Under the pieces are notes generated by a model that did no database searches, was not told the origin of the DNA, and saw only the letters and a program-made list of their open reading frames with translations. Shown one piece after another: positions 34,770 to 42,628 of a stretch of 45,781 nucleotides of DNA. This DNA comes from Actinomycetes bacterium (lineage in GTDB: Bacteria; Actinomycetota; Actinomycetes; Actinomycetales; Microbacteriaceae): assembly GCA_023431405.1 (NCBI GenBank), contig JAEYVZ010000055.1, positions 1 through 45,781 on the forward strand, given 5' to 3'. Position numbers and translations under genes: made by a program. Position 1 is the first letter of the stretch, and the number at the start of each line of letters is the position of its first letter.

Positions 34770-35738
34770 CTACTCCTGCTCGACGACGTCCGGCAGCTCG
34801 TCGACCAGGACGAGCACGATGTCCTGCACCTTCCAGTCGATGGCGATGCACGCCTCCTGCGTGTCGCGGAGCACCTTCAGCGAGGGTCCCCGGCGCCTGC
34901 GCGGCACGATGAAGGCCTCGATGTGGAAGACATGCCCCTGGTCGCGCACGCGGCACCCGGCCTCGCCCACCCACGGCAGGCCACGCAGATAGTCCTCCAC
35001 CTGCCGTCCCACCGGGTGCGGCGCGCGGTCGTCGAACGTGGTCGCCCGCTCGTCCATGAGGTCGAGGATCGCGGCGCGCATGTTGCGCAGGCCGTCGTAC
35101 AGGATCCCGCCGGCGATGAACAGCGCCGCCGCATAGTCGAGCCACCACAGCCCGACCCCGACCCCTGCGACGCCGACGATCGATCCGACGGCCGTCATCC
35201 AATCGGCCTTGTTCATGTCGGCATCCGCATACAGCACCTTGTTGTGCAGATCGCGCGCGAGCTTCATCTTCACCCGTCCGATGAACACGGGCGGCAGCGC
35301 GATGAGCGCCATGACGCCGATCATGAGCCACCCGAGCCAGACGGTCTGACCGAACAGCATGACCGTGCCGATCGTCGGATGCTCGCCCGCGAGCAGGCCG
35401 GAGCCGGAGTCGATCACGAGGAACGTGCCCATCGTCGTCAGGGCGACGGCGGCTACGAGGTGCCCGACTCCCACCGACCGGTGGAAGCCGTACGGGTGAT
35501 CGAGGGTGGGCGCCTTGCGATTGACCCGGACGGCGACGAGAAAAGCGATCGGCGGAATGAACGACAGGAGGTCTTCGATCCACGCCGCCTTCATCGCCTG
35601 GGAGTTCCCGAGCACCAGGAAGACGAGGACCACCGTCACGGCGAGGAAGCCGATCGTGATCCACTCCAGCCGGATCGCTCGACGCAGCGTGTCGGCCTGC
35701 TTCTCGGGCAGCTCGGTCTTCCCGAACACGACGGTCAT
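34770..35738 (-). CDS. Divergent cation diffusion facilitator (CDF)-like transporter
   Basis: This is a 322-residue protein with about six membrane helices and a C-terminal cytoplasmic ferredoxin-like domain, the CDF layout. Residues near LDHPYGFHRS match the conserved loop between helices 2 and 3. The metal site looks unusual: helix 2 reads AAWIEDLLSF instead of D-S-L-V-D, and helix 5 reads ADMNKADWM where Zn/Fe exporters have H-x3-D. The ion may therefore differ from Zn, or activity may be altered. ATG 35738 has GAGGAGAG about 7 bases upstream and overlaps the stop of the lipoprotein gene (ATGA). Confidence 0.85.
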   Translation of the reverse strand: MTVVFGKTELPEKQADTLRRAIRLEWITIGFLAVTVVLVFLVLGNSQAMKAAWIEDLLSFIPPIAFLVAVRVNRKAPTLDHPYGFHRSVGVGHLVAAVALTTMGTFLVIDSGSGLLAGEHPTIGTVMLFGQTVWLGWLMIGVMALIALPPVFIGRVKMKLARDLHNKVLYADADMNKADWMTAVGSIVGVAGVGVGLWWLDYAAALFIAGGILYDGLRNMRAAILDLMDERATTFDDRAPHPVGRQVEDYLRGLPWVGEAGCRVRDQGHVFHIEAFIVPRRRRGPSLKVLRDTQEACIAIDWKVQDIVLVLVDELPDVVEQE

Positions 35739-36223
35739 CGCGCACTCTCCTCGAAGAGGTCGGTCTCCAGCGCGGAGAGGAAGGCGTTCTCTCCGAGCGG
35801 CACGAGCATGACGATCCGGTGCTTCTCGCCGCGGGCGTCCGTGAACTCGTCGTGGGGCCTCGTCATCCCCGCCTTGTCCGACCACGGGGTCTCATCGGTG
35901 ATTCCGCCGATGACGAGATCGAGCTCCCCCGCTTCGAGGCTCCGCACGAGCGCCTCCTCCGACCCGACCGTCCAGTCGATCTCGGCGTCGATCGCCTCGG
36001 CGAACTCCTCCACGGCCGTCACCTCGGAACCCTCGACATCCGTCCCGGTCACACGGGTGAACTCGCCGTGCGGCGAGAGACCGACCCGCAACGTGCCGCC
36101 GGTCACCCGATCGAGGGTTCCGTCGGGGTCGGTGGGAACGCGCAGGCCGCAGCCCGACAGCAGCAACGCGGCGGCGACGGCGAATGCCCAGATCGCCACC
36201 GCACGCGAAGTCCGGTCGCTCAT
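35735..36223 (-). CDS. Lipoprotein resembling a one-lobe family-3 solute-binding protein
   Basis: This is a 162-residue lipoprotein: signal helix 8-22, lipobox LLSGC with Cys25. The rest resembles bacterial family-3 solute-binding proteins: GGTLRVGLSPHGEF at the first strand, a helix with AVEEFAEAID, and ELDLVIGGITDETPWSDKAGMTRP. It then jumps straight to the segment KHRIVMLVPLGENAFLSALE, which normally lies about 80-100 residues later. The second lobe appears to be missing, against about 250 residues for normal members. No frameshift is visible, so this looks like a stable compact form. It is coupled to the CDF gene. A binding or regulatory role for that transporter is inferred. Confidence 0.75.
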   Translation of the reverse strand: MSDRTSRAVAIWAFAVAAALLLSGCGLRVPTDPDGTLDRVTGGTLRVGLSPHGEFTRVTGTDVEGSEVTAVEEFAEAIDAEIDWTVGSEEALVRSLEAGELDLVIGGITDETPWSDKAGMTRPHDEFTDARGEKHRIVMLVPLGENAFLSALETDLFEESAR

Positions 36224-36229
36224 GCCCCG

Positions 36230-36235
36230 AGCATC
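36230..36235 (-). promoter_or_regulatory. Possible leaderless -10 of the lipoprotein gene
   Basis: GATGCT on the minus strand, 6 bases before ATG 36223. Only the conserved A and T of TANNNT match. No other ribosome site is clear. Confidence 0.25.
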
Positions 36236-36306
36236 GTGCCCGAAGAACTTCGCAGCAAAGGGCTTGCGGCCTCCGTGCGGCTGTGACAGTCGGCCTCCGG
36301 AAATGC

Positions 36307-36345
36307 CGAACGCCCGGCATCCGTGAGCGTGATGCCGGGCGTTCG
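36307..36345 (-). terminator. Strong stem-loop terminator of the secreted repeat protein gene
   Basis: CGAACGCCCGGCATC and GATGCCGGGCGTTCG are perfect 15-base arms with a 9-base loop, 9 bases past the stop codon. A short GCATTT follows on the minus strand. Confidence 0.75.
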
Positions 36346-36353
36346 CGGGTGTG

Positions 36354-37709
36354 TCAGCCGACCTTGGCGGTGGACTTCGACGTCTTCGTCACCGTCGCAT
36401 AGCCCGACTTCTTTCCCGTCACCTTCACCGTGATGCGCTTGCCCTTCTGGGCCTTCGTCAGCGTGAAGGTCGACTTCGTCGCCTTCGAGATCGCCGTGCC
36501 GTTGGCGTACCAGCGGTACGAGAAGGTGGTGCCCGCGGTCCACGTGCCCGTCTTGGCGGTGAGCTTCTTGCCGACCTTGGCCGTGCCGGAGATCGTGGGC
36601 GTCTTCGCGACGGCGACCTTCGCCGTCGCCTTCGACACCTTCACGCCGGTGGTGTAGTTCGGGTTCGTGCCCGTCACGCGCACCGAGATGTTCTTGCCCT
36701 TCATCGAGCTCGGCACCGTGTAGCTCGACGCGGTGGCCCGGCTGATGGGGCTTCCGTTGGCCAGCCACTGGTAGCGGAACGTCGTGCCCTTCGTCCACGT
36801 GCCGGTCTTCGCGGTGAGCTTGCCGCCGACGACCGCGGTGCCGGAGATGCTGGGCGTGCCCACCGTGAGCTTCTTCGAAAGCGCGATGTTGACACCCGTG
36901 CGCGACTGACCCGATGCAAGGGAGAACGTCTTCGAGCCCTCGAAGGTCGTGCCGCCGCCGTAGTACGCGCTGACGTACCCGGCGCCGCTCGGGCCGTTGG
37001 CGCGCACGGCGATGGTGCCCGGGGCGATGCCGTCCATCGCGTAGGTGCCGTCGGCTTCCGTGCCGGCGATGCTGTACTCCCAGAAGGGCTTTCCGTCGAC
37101 CGTGATCTTGCGCGCCACATACACATCGGCGGAGGCGAGGCCCTTGCCGGCGGCGGTCGTGACCTTGCCGCTCACAAGAGCGCCCTTGGCGAGGGTCGCG
37201 TTGATGCCGGTGGTCGTACCCGAGGCCGTCACCGTGAACGAGGTGGCCTGCGTGAGGTTGTACGTGCCGGCGAGGAACTGGAGCGCGATCGACTCATCGC
37301 CGTTGTCGAAGAACATGGCGCTGTAGGTGCCGACGGGCACGTCGGTGATGGAGTACGTGCCGCCGGCCGTGGCGAAGGCGAAGAGGTCGTAGGCGGGCGT
37401 CCAGCGGTAGTAGCCCGTCTTCTCATCGGGCCGCATGAGCACGACGACCGGCTCGGTGAGGGCCGCTGTGCCGGTGATCGTGCCGGTCACCGTTCCGGTG
37501 GCCGCGGCGGCCGTCATCGGCGCGCGCTGCACCGACGAGGTGCGGGGCGCGAGGTGCGACGACGCCTCGCGAGCCGACAGCGCGGCCACCGCAGCGGCGC
37601 CGTCACCCTCCGGCGAGGTGGCCGACGCCGACGGCGCGACAGCCAGCAACGAGGCGAACAGGACGGTGGTGACGGCGACGGCCATCTTCCGAGCACGCGT
37701 GACGCGCAT
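36354..37709 (-). CDS. Secreted cell-surface protein with two C-terminal Ig-like repeats
   Basis: This is a 451-residue protein. It has a Sec signal peptide (about 1-33, cleavage after A-S-A) and an Ala/Thr-rich linker. A carboxypeptidase-regulatory-like beta domain follows (about 65-285, GTYSITDVPVGTYSAMFF and DGTYAMDGIAPGTIAVRA). Two tandem repeats of about 85 residues end the chain, each with S/T-P-S/T-I-S-G-T-A-V/K-V-G-G/K-K-L-T-A-K-T-G-T-W, a module common in actinobacterial surface proteins. The C-terminus is Lys-rich and has no sorting signal, so it may bind the wall by charge. AGGAG lies 4 bases before ATG 37709. It is transcribed alone. The function is unknown; adhesion or wall binding is a guess. 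Confidence 0.85.
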   Translation of the reverse strand: MRVTRARKMAVAVTTVLFASLLAVAPSASATSPEGDGAAAVAALSAREASSHLAPRTSSVQRAPMTAAAATGTVTGTITGTAALTEPVVVLMRPDEKTGYYRWTPAYDLFAFATAGGTYSITDVPVGTYSAMFFDNGDESIALQFLAGTYNLTQATSFTVTASGTTTGINATLAKGALVSGKVTTAAGKGLASADVYVARKITVDGKPFWEYSIAGTEADGTYAMDGIAPGTIAVRANGPSGAGYVSAYYGGGTTFEGSKTFSLASGQSRTGVNIALSKKLTVGTPSISGTAVVGGKLTAKTGTWTKGTTFRYQWLANGSPISRATASSYTVPSSMKGKNISVRVTGTNPNYTTGVKVSKATAKVAVAKTPTISGTAKVGKKLTAKTGTWTAGTTFSYRWYANGTAISKATKSTFTLTKAQKGKRITVKVTGKKSGYATVTKTSKSTAKVG

Positions 37710-37741
37710 GTCTCTCCTTCTGACGGGGGAATGGAGGCGGG

Positions 37742-37761
37742 CGCCTCGCGCAGCCGAGGCG
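37742..37761 (-). other. Small hairpin in the 5' region of the secreted repeat protein gene
   Basis: CGCCTCG and CGAGGCG pair over a 6-base loop, 32 bases upstream of ATG 37709. A second overlapping palindrome, GAGGCG-GG-CGCCTC, lies at 37734-37747. The role is unknown. Confidence 0.3.
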
Positions 37762-37826
37762 TTCGGTCGCGCCGGGTGCAGGCCGATCCTATGGGAGAGG
37801 GCCGACGTGGCACGAGGGTGGATTTC

Positions 37827-37840
37827 GCGGGACATCCCGC
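37827..37840 (-). terminator. Weak hairpin after the GntR gene
   Basis: GCGGGA and TCCCGC are separated by two bases, 11 bases past the gntR stop. The loop is tight, so this is only a possible terminator. Confidence 0.3.
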
Positions 37841-37850
37841 ATCGCGGCTG

Positions 37851-38606
37851 TCAGCGACGCGAGAGCAGCGAGGTCACCTTGAGCCGACCGCTGTGGATCC
37901 ACACGTCGGAGTACTCGATCGGCCGTCCGTCGGCGAGATACGTCACCTGCTGCATGTACTGCACGGGCTCGCCGACCGCGAGGTCGAGTGCGGCGGCGAT
38001 CTCGTCGTTCGCGGCCTCCGCGCTGAAGGTGCGCCTCGCGGTGCCGATCTTCAGCCCGTACCGGCCCTCCAGCGTGCCGAACAGGCTGGCCCGCCCGAAG
38101 TCGGTGTCGGCGATGCCCGGCACGAGGTCGTGCCGCACGTAGTTGACGAGGAGGGTGACCGGTCGCCCTTCGGTCGAGCGGCGGCGGGTGAGATGGAGCA
38201 CCTGCCCGTCGGCGGGAAGGTCGAGCAGCGCGGCGACCGGCCGGGGCGCGGCGATGATCTCCGCGGCGCGCACCTCCGTGTCGAAGATGATGCCCTGGTG
38301 CGCGAAGTCTTCGGAGAGCGTGCTGAGACGCTGGGCGATGGCCGGTTCGAACGTGGTCGAGGCGACGAAGGTTCCTCGACCGCGCACCTGCCGGAGCAGT
38401 CCCTCCTCGATGAGCGTCGTCAGCGCGCGGCGGAGCGTACCGCGGCTGACGCCGAGGTCGGATGCCAGTTCCGGCTCGCTCTTGAGACGGTAGTGCGCCG
38501 GCCACTCGCCCGAGGCGATCCTGTTCCTGATGCGCTCGGAGATCTGCGCATGGATCGCCCTCGGGGCATCCCGATCGATGGCTGCGGCTGCGGTCTCGTC
38601 GTTCAT
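37851..38606 (-). CDS. GntR family transcriptional regulator with UTRA domain
   Basis: This is a 251-residue regulator. A winged helix-turn-helix of GntR type fills residues 15-85 (LKSEPELASDLGVSRGTLRRALTTL split over the helices), and RQVRGRGTFVA is the wing. A UTRA ligand domain (about 105-245) follows, ending in PIEYSDVWIHSGRLKV, which places it in the HutC/NagR subfamily that senses sugars or their phosphates. GGAG lies about 10 bases before ATG 38606. It lies just downstream of the rbs-deoC operon behind a strong terminator and is the obvious local regulator. The ligand may be a (deoxy)ribose phosphate. Confidence 0.93.
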   Translation of the reverse strand: MNDETAAAAIDRDAPRAIHAQISERIRNRIASGEWPAHYRLKSEPELASDLGVSRGTLRRALTTLIEEGLLRQVRGRGTFVASTTFEPAIAQRLSTLSEDFAHQGIIFDTEVRAAEIIAAPRPVAALLDLPADGQVLHLTRRRSTEGRPVTLLVNYVRHDLVPGIADTDFGRASLFGTLEGRYGLKIGTARRTFSAEAANDEIAAALDLAVGEPVQYMQQVTYLADGRPIEYSDVWIHSGRLKVTSLLSRR

Positions 38607-38629
38607 GTGTTCCGGGCTCCGGGGGTCTT

Positions 38630-38640
38630 GTGTGGCACAC
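38630..38640. promoter_or_regulatory. 11-bp palindrome upstream of the GntR gene
   Basis: GTGTGGCACAC is a perfect palindrome about a central G, 24 bases before the gntR start. It could be an autoregulatory site but does not match the candidate operator at rbsK. Confidence 0.3.
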
Positions 38641-38647
38641 CAGCGTG

Positions 38648-38686
38648 CAGCCGGAGCCTATCGAACGTGCGATGAGGCCCCGGCTG
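38648..38686 (-). terminator. Stem-loop terminator of the rbs-deoC operon
   Basis: Outer arms CAGCCGG and CCGGCTG are perfect. After one mismatch the inner arms GCCTATCG and CGATgAGGC pair with one bulge over a 6-base loop. It starts 10 bases past the deoC stop and separates it from gntR. Confidence 0.65.
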
Positions 38687-38695
38687 CCGCAGCGG

Positions 38696-39406
38696 TCAGT
38701 AGCTGACGGTGGTCTCGTCGCCCGTGTCGGTGACGATCTGGATACCGGCGCTCGTGCCCATGAGCACGGCGCCCGCCTCCAGCAGCGAGAGCGCCTGCGG
38801 GTACGTCTTGATCGAGCCGGACGCCTTCACGAGCACACCCTCGCGGGCGCGCTCGACGAGGAAGCGGATGCTCGCCGGGTTGGCGACCTCGATCGCACCG
38901 CTCGACGCGTTCTTCAGGTACGCGGCTCCGGCCTCCTGGGCGAGCTCGACCGCGGCCTCCTTCTCGGCATCCGTGAGCAGCGGCAGCTCGAGCATGACCT
39001 TGACGGGCAGGCCGCTGGCGCGCACGACCCCCGCGATGTCCTCGCGGAACTCGTCGTACATGCCGCTCTTGAGCCAGCCGATCTGCACGCCGATGTCGAG
39101 CTGGGTCGCGCCAAGCCGAGCGATCTGCTCCGCCTCGGCGGCCTTGCCGGCACTGGTCATGACACCCACGGTCGGGAAGTCGAGCGCCGAGGCGATGCCG
39201 ATGCCGGTGCCCGCGAGCTCGCTCGCCACGAGCGGCACCCACGAGGCCGGAACCATGGCGGCGTTGAAGCCGTACTCCGCGGTCTCACGGGCGTGGGCGA
39301 TCATCTCGTCACGGGTGCTGCCGAGTTCGATCTTGGTGTGCTGGATGTACGGGGCGAGCTCGGCCGGCTTCAGGGCGGTCGGGGAGCTGACGGTGGTCTC
39401 GGTCAT
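38696..39406 (-). CDS. deoC: Deoxyribose-phosphate aldolase (DeoC family)
   Basis: This is a 236-residue class I aldolase of the DeoC family. Lys165 in AYLKNASSG matches the Schiff-base lysine and Lys194 in LVKASGSI the second active-site lysine; Asp104 in LDIGV fits the proton-relay aspartate. The canonical KTSTG is altered to KNASSG, so the preferred substrate may not be exactly 2-deoxyribose 5-phosphate. DeoC cleaves that compound to acetaldehyde and glyceraldehyde 3-phosphate. It ends an operon with a ribokinase and an Rbs importer, which supports sugar breakdown rather than nucleoside salvage. ATG 39406 has a weak AAGAG-type ribosome site. Confidence 0.85.
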   Translation of the reverse strand: MTETTVSSPTALKPAELAPYIQHTKIELGSTRDEMIAHARETAEYGFNAAMVPASWVPLVASELAGTGIGIASALDFPTVGVMTSAGKAAEAEQIARLGATQLDIGVQIGWLKSGMYDEFREDIAGVVRASGLPVKVMLELPLLTDAEKEAAVELAQEAGAAYLKNASSGAIEVANPASIRFLVERAREGVLVKASGSIKTYPQALSLLEAGAVLMGTSAGIQIVTDTGDETTVSY

Positions 39407-39463
39407 TCGTTCTTCTCTTCTTTCAGGATGCCGCGGGTGCGGAGGGGGTCGTGCGCTGAGCGG

Positions 39464-39919
39464 TCAGAGCTTGGATGCGTAGTAGTCGGGCGCGATCACT
39501 CCGTCGCCGCCGAACCAGCGCGGAACGTCGACGCCGCAGAACAGCCCGATGTTGCCCCAGGGCTCGAAGGCACCCGTGCGCACGATGACCTTCGCCTGGC
39601 GGGCGAGCTCGCCGAGCATGTCGCTGTGCGAGCGGGTCGTGAACTCCGCGTCGGGGAATCGCGCCTGCAGCCACTCGTCGAGGCGCGGGTTGTTGGTCGT
39701 CACGTCGTCGGCACGCACGACGCCCTCCACGATGATCTCGTCGCCGATGAGGTCGAGCACGGTGCGCAGGTCGGGCAGGTTCTCGGCGATCGCGAGATCG
39801 ATCCGGTGTGCATCGCTCGGCACGGGGAAGCCGGCGTCGACCACGAGGATGAGGTCGGTGTGACCGAGGGTGGCGAGCGCGCCGCTGAGCGGGGCGTTGA
39901 GGATTCCGTTTCGCTTCAT
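39464..39919 (-). CDS. rbsD: D-ribose pyranase (RbsD/FucU family)
   Basis: This is a 151-residue sugar mutarotase. It begins MKRNGILNAPLSGALATLGHTD with the catalytic His in LGHTD, contains VVDAGFPVP and ends in GVDVP...APDYYASKL, all family hallmarks. RbsD speeds interconversion of pyranose and furanose forms so that the kinase gets its substrate. ATG 39919 has AGGAG 6 bases upstream. It lies between rbsA and deoC, each gap under 60 bases. Confidence 0.92.
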   Translation of the reverse strand: MKRNGILNAPLSGALATLGHTDLILVVDAGFPVPSDAHRIDLAIAENLPDLRTVLDLIGDEIIVEGVVRADDVTTNNPRLDEWLQARFPDAEFTTRSHSDMLGELARQAKVIVRTGAFEPWGNIGLFCGVDVPRWFGGDGVIAPDYYASKL

Positions 39920-39956
39920 GTTCTCTCCTGGTGGGGTCCCGGGCGGGGACGGCGGA

Positions 39957-41486
39957 TTATGCGCGGGCGACGGCGCCGGTGGCGGCCGCCATGATGGACT
40001 CTTCGGTGGCGGATGCCGAGTCGACGACGTCGACGACGCGGCCCTCCGACATGACGGCGATCCGGTCGGTGATGGTGAGCAGTTCCGGCAGGTCGGACGA
40101 CGAGCAGAGGATCGCGACACCCCGATCGGCGAGCGCGAAGAGCTGCTCGTAGATCTCGGCCTTGGCGCCGACGTCGACGCCGCGGGTCGGCTCGTCGAGG
40201 ATGAGTACGGCAGGGTCGATGGCGATCCAGCGGGCGAGCATCGCCTTCTGCTGGTTGCCGCCGGAGAGGTTGGTGATCGGCTGGTCCATCGTCGCCGTCT
40301 TGACCCGCAGCCGCTGAGCGAGCCCCAGCGCGTTGCGGTCGAAGGCACGGCGCAGCACCAGCCCGAGGCGGGTGAAGGCCCCGACGGTGAGCACGCCGAT
40401 GTTCTCGCCGACGCTCATGGTGGTGAGCAGCCCCTGGGCGCGCCGTTCTCCCGGCACGAAGCCGAGACGCCGACCGACGCTCGCGATGGGGTTTCGGTCG
40501 TCATAGACCCTGCCGAGGAGCTCCACCGTGCCACCGGTGCCGCGGTCGCCGCCGAAGACGTTGTGGAGCATCTCCACGCGGCCGCTGTCGGGGAGGCCGG
40601 CGACCCCGAGGATCTCGCCCGGGCGCACTTCGAGGTCGACGCCGCGGTGGCGGCGTCCCGACAGACCCGCGACCCGCAGCGCGGGAGCGGCATCCGCCAC
40701 CACGATGCCCTCTGCGGCGCGCTGGGCGGCGCGCGAGGCGAACTGGCCGAGCTCACGGCCGACCATCGCGGCGACGGCCTGCTCGGGGGTCACCTCGTCA
40801 CGTCGCCACGAGGCGACGTGACGGCCGTCGCGCAGCACCTCGATGCGATCGGCGAGGCGGAACACCTCCGGCATCCGGTGCGAGACGTAGACCATCGTGA
40901 CCCCGCGCGCCTTCAGCGACTCCATGAGCCCGAAGAGCCGATCGGACTCGGCGGGGGTCAGCATCGCCGTCGGCTCATCCAAGATGAGCACGCGGCACTC
41001 GCGGGCGATCGATCGGGCGACCACGACGAGCTGCTGCGTCGCGAGGTCCAGCTGCCCGACCGTCGTCGTCGGGTCGAGGTCGAGACCGAGCTCGGCGAGG
41101 AGTTCGGTGGCCCGCGCGTGCATGCCGCTGCGCGACGGGAACAGACGGTTGCCCGGCTCGATCCCGGCGAGGATGTTCTCGGCCACCGAACGGTCGGGCA
41201 GGAGCGAGAGCTCCTGCGGGACGATGGCGATCCCGTGCGCGGTGAGCATGGTCGACGGATCGTACGAAGTCACCGCCTCACCGAAGACGGTCACGCTTCC
41301 TCCGCTCGGCGGCTGCAGGCCGGCGAGGATCTTGAGGAGCGTCGACTTGCCCGCGCCGTTCTCGCCGAGCAGGGCCGTCACCTCGCCCTCTGTGATGTCG
41401 AAGCTCACGTCTTCGAGCGCCGTGACCGGGCCGAAGCGCCGGCTGAGGTGCTCGATGCGAACCGCGAGCGGAGGAAGCGTGGTCAT
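39957..41486 (-). CDS. rbsA: Sugar ABC importer ATPase (RbsA-like, two ABC domains)
   Basis: This is a 509-residue ATPase with two ABC domains. Domain 1 has Walker A GENGAGKST, Q-loop VPQELSLLPD and Walker B VLILDEPTAML; its signature position reads VGQLDLATQQ, degenerate as in other RbsA proteins. Domain 2 has a degenerate Walker A GVAGLPDSGR, signature LSGGNQQK and Walker B VLILDEPTRGVD. This asymmetric pattern is normal for the CUT2 family (RbsA, MglA). It powers import through RbsC. Its ATG overlaps the rbsB stop by one base (TGATG). Confidence 0.95.
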   Translation of the reverse strand: MTTLPPLAVRIEHLSRRFGPVTALEDVSFDITEGEVTALLGENGAGKSTLLKILAGLQPPSGGSVTVFGEAVTSYDPSTMLTAHGIAIVPQELSLLPDRSVAENILAGIEPGNRLFPSRSGMHARATELLAELGLDLDPTTTVGQLDLATQQLVVVARSIARECRVLILDEPTAMLTPAESDRLFGLMESLKARGVTMVYVSHRMPEVFRLADRIEVLRDGRHVASWRRDEVTPEQAVAAMVGRELGQFASRAAQRAAEGIVVADAAPALRVAGLSGRRHRGVDLEVRPGEILGVAGLPDSGRVEMLHNVFGGDRGTGGTVELLGRVYDDRNPIASVGRRLGFVPGERRAQGLLTTMSVGENIGVLTVGAFTRLGLVLRRAFDRNALGLAQRLRVKTATMDQPITNLSGGNQQKAMLARWIAIDPAVLILDEPTRGVDVGAKAEIYEQLFALADRGVAILCSSSDLPELLTITDRIAVMSEGRVVDVVDSASATEESIMAAATGAVARA

Positions 41487-42517
41487 CAGCCCTCCACCGT
41501 CGCTTCGTCGAGGTTGTCGAGCGTGATGAACTGGGCGCCCGTGTCGACGCCGGTGATCTCGGTGCCGTTCGTGAGGAAGTCGTGCAGCACCTTGACCGCC
41601 TGGTAGCCCTGCTCCTCGGGGTTCTGGCTGATCGTGAACGAGACGACACCCGACTTCACGAAGTCGGCGGTCTGCGGCAGGAGGTCGAAGCCGACCATCG
41701 CGATCTTGCCGGTGTTGCCGCTCTGCTGCACCCACGTGGCCGCAGCGGTAGTGCTGCAGCAGTCAAGGCCCGCGATCGCGACGACATCCGACTGGCCCGA
41801 CATCGTCGACTCGACGGTGTTGTAGGCGGCGTTCGGCTCGTTGCCGACGTTCACGGGGCCGACGATCTCGAGCTTCGAGCCTTCGAGGCCCGCCTCGAAG
41901 CCGCTGAAGCGGTCGTGCGACCAGCCGGCACCGGTGTCGAGCGAGAAGACGACGACCTTGCCTGCCGCGTCGTCACCGAGGACCTCGAGGAGACGCTCCG
42001 ACTCGGCCTGGCCCGACGCGGTGAGGTCCTGGCCGACGAAGCCCATCTGCTTCGAACCGGGGTTGTCGGTGTTGAAGGAGATGATCGGGATGCCGGCGTC
42101 GTACGCCTGCGCGATCACCGGCTTCAGCGCGTCGCTCGACGAGCTCGACACGGCGAGCGCGTCGACCGACTTCTGCTGGATGAGGGTCTGGAGCTCCGAG
42201 ACCTGCTTGGCGGCGTCTCCGCCGGTGGGACCGATGAGCTGCACGTCGGCGCCGAGCTCGTCGCCCGCCCGCTCCATCCCCGCGGAGATCGGCGTCGCGA
42301 ACGCGAGCGAGGGGTCGTGGTAGCTGAGCTTGATGCGCAGCGGCTCGCCGCTGTCGATGCGCTCCTGGATGTAGTCGGCGATCTGGAAGCCGCTGTCGCC
42401 GGCGGGCGACTCGGTGCTTCCGGTCGTGATGGCACCGCAGCCGGTCAGCGCGAGCGCCGCCGAGGCGACGAGCGCGCCCGTGGCGAGCAGCCGCTTCGTG
42501 ATTCGTGAGATGGACAT
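41486..42517 (-). CDS. rbsB: Sugar-binding lipoprotein of the CUT2 importer (RbsB-like)
   Basis: This is a 343-residue lipoprotein: signal helix, lipobox ALTGC with Cys27, then a periplasmic-binding type 1 fold with VQLIGPTGGDAAKQVSELQTL and NPEEQGYQAVKVL as the usual family patterns. A Cys-Cys pair in GLDCCSTT is unusual and near the hinge region. It captures the sugar outside the cell and passes it to RbsC. AAGGAG lies 6 bases before ATG 42517. A 111-base gap separates it from rbsC, larger than others in this operon, which may allow extra expression. Confidence 0.93.
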   Translation of the reverse strand: MSISRITKRLLATGALVASAALALTGCGAITTGSTESPAGDSGFQIADYIQERIDSGEPLRIKLSYHDPSLAFATPISAGMERAGDELGADVQLIGPTGGDAAKQVSELQTLIQQKSVDALAVSSSSSDALKPVIAQAYDAGIPIISFNTDNPGSKQMGFVGQDLTASGQAESERLLEVLGDDAAGKVVVFSLDTGAGWSHDRFSGFEAGLEGSKLEIVGPVNVGNEPNAAYNTVESTMSGQSDVVAIAGLDCCSTTAAATWVQQSGNTGKIAMVGFDLLPQTADFVKSGVVSFTISQNPEEQGYQAVKVLHDFLTNGTEITGVDTGAQFITLDNLDEATVEG

Positions 42518-42628
42518 CGATACTCCTTCGTGGGTGTCCGTGGTTCGGGTCGGGTGTCGCAGGGCGCGACGGGTGGACTCGCGCCTGCCGGAGGTGCGCG
42601 GCGGACGAGAGGCGGTGGGGTGTGCGGG

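Noticed and set aside
42518..42628. Small gene in the rbsB-rbsC gap
   Set aside because: No frame there has a plausible ribosome site or protein-like composition; it is treated as intergenic.
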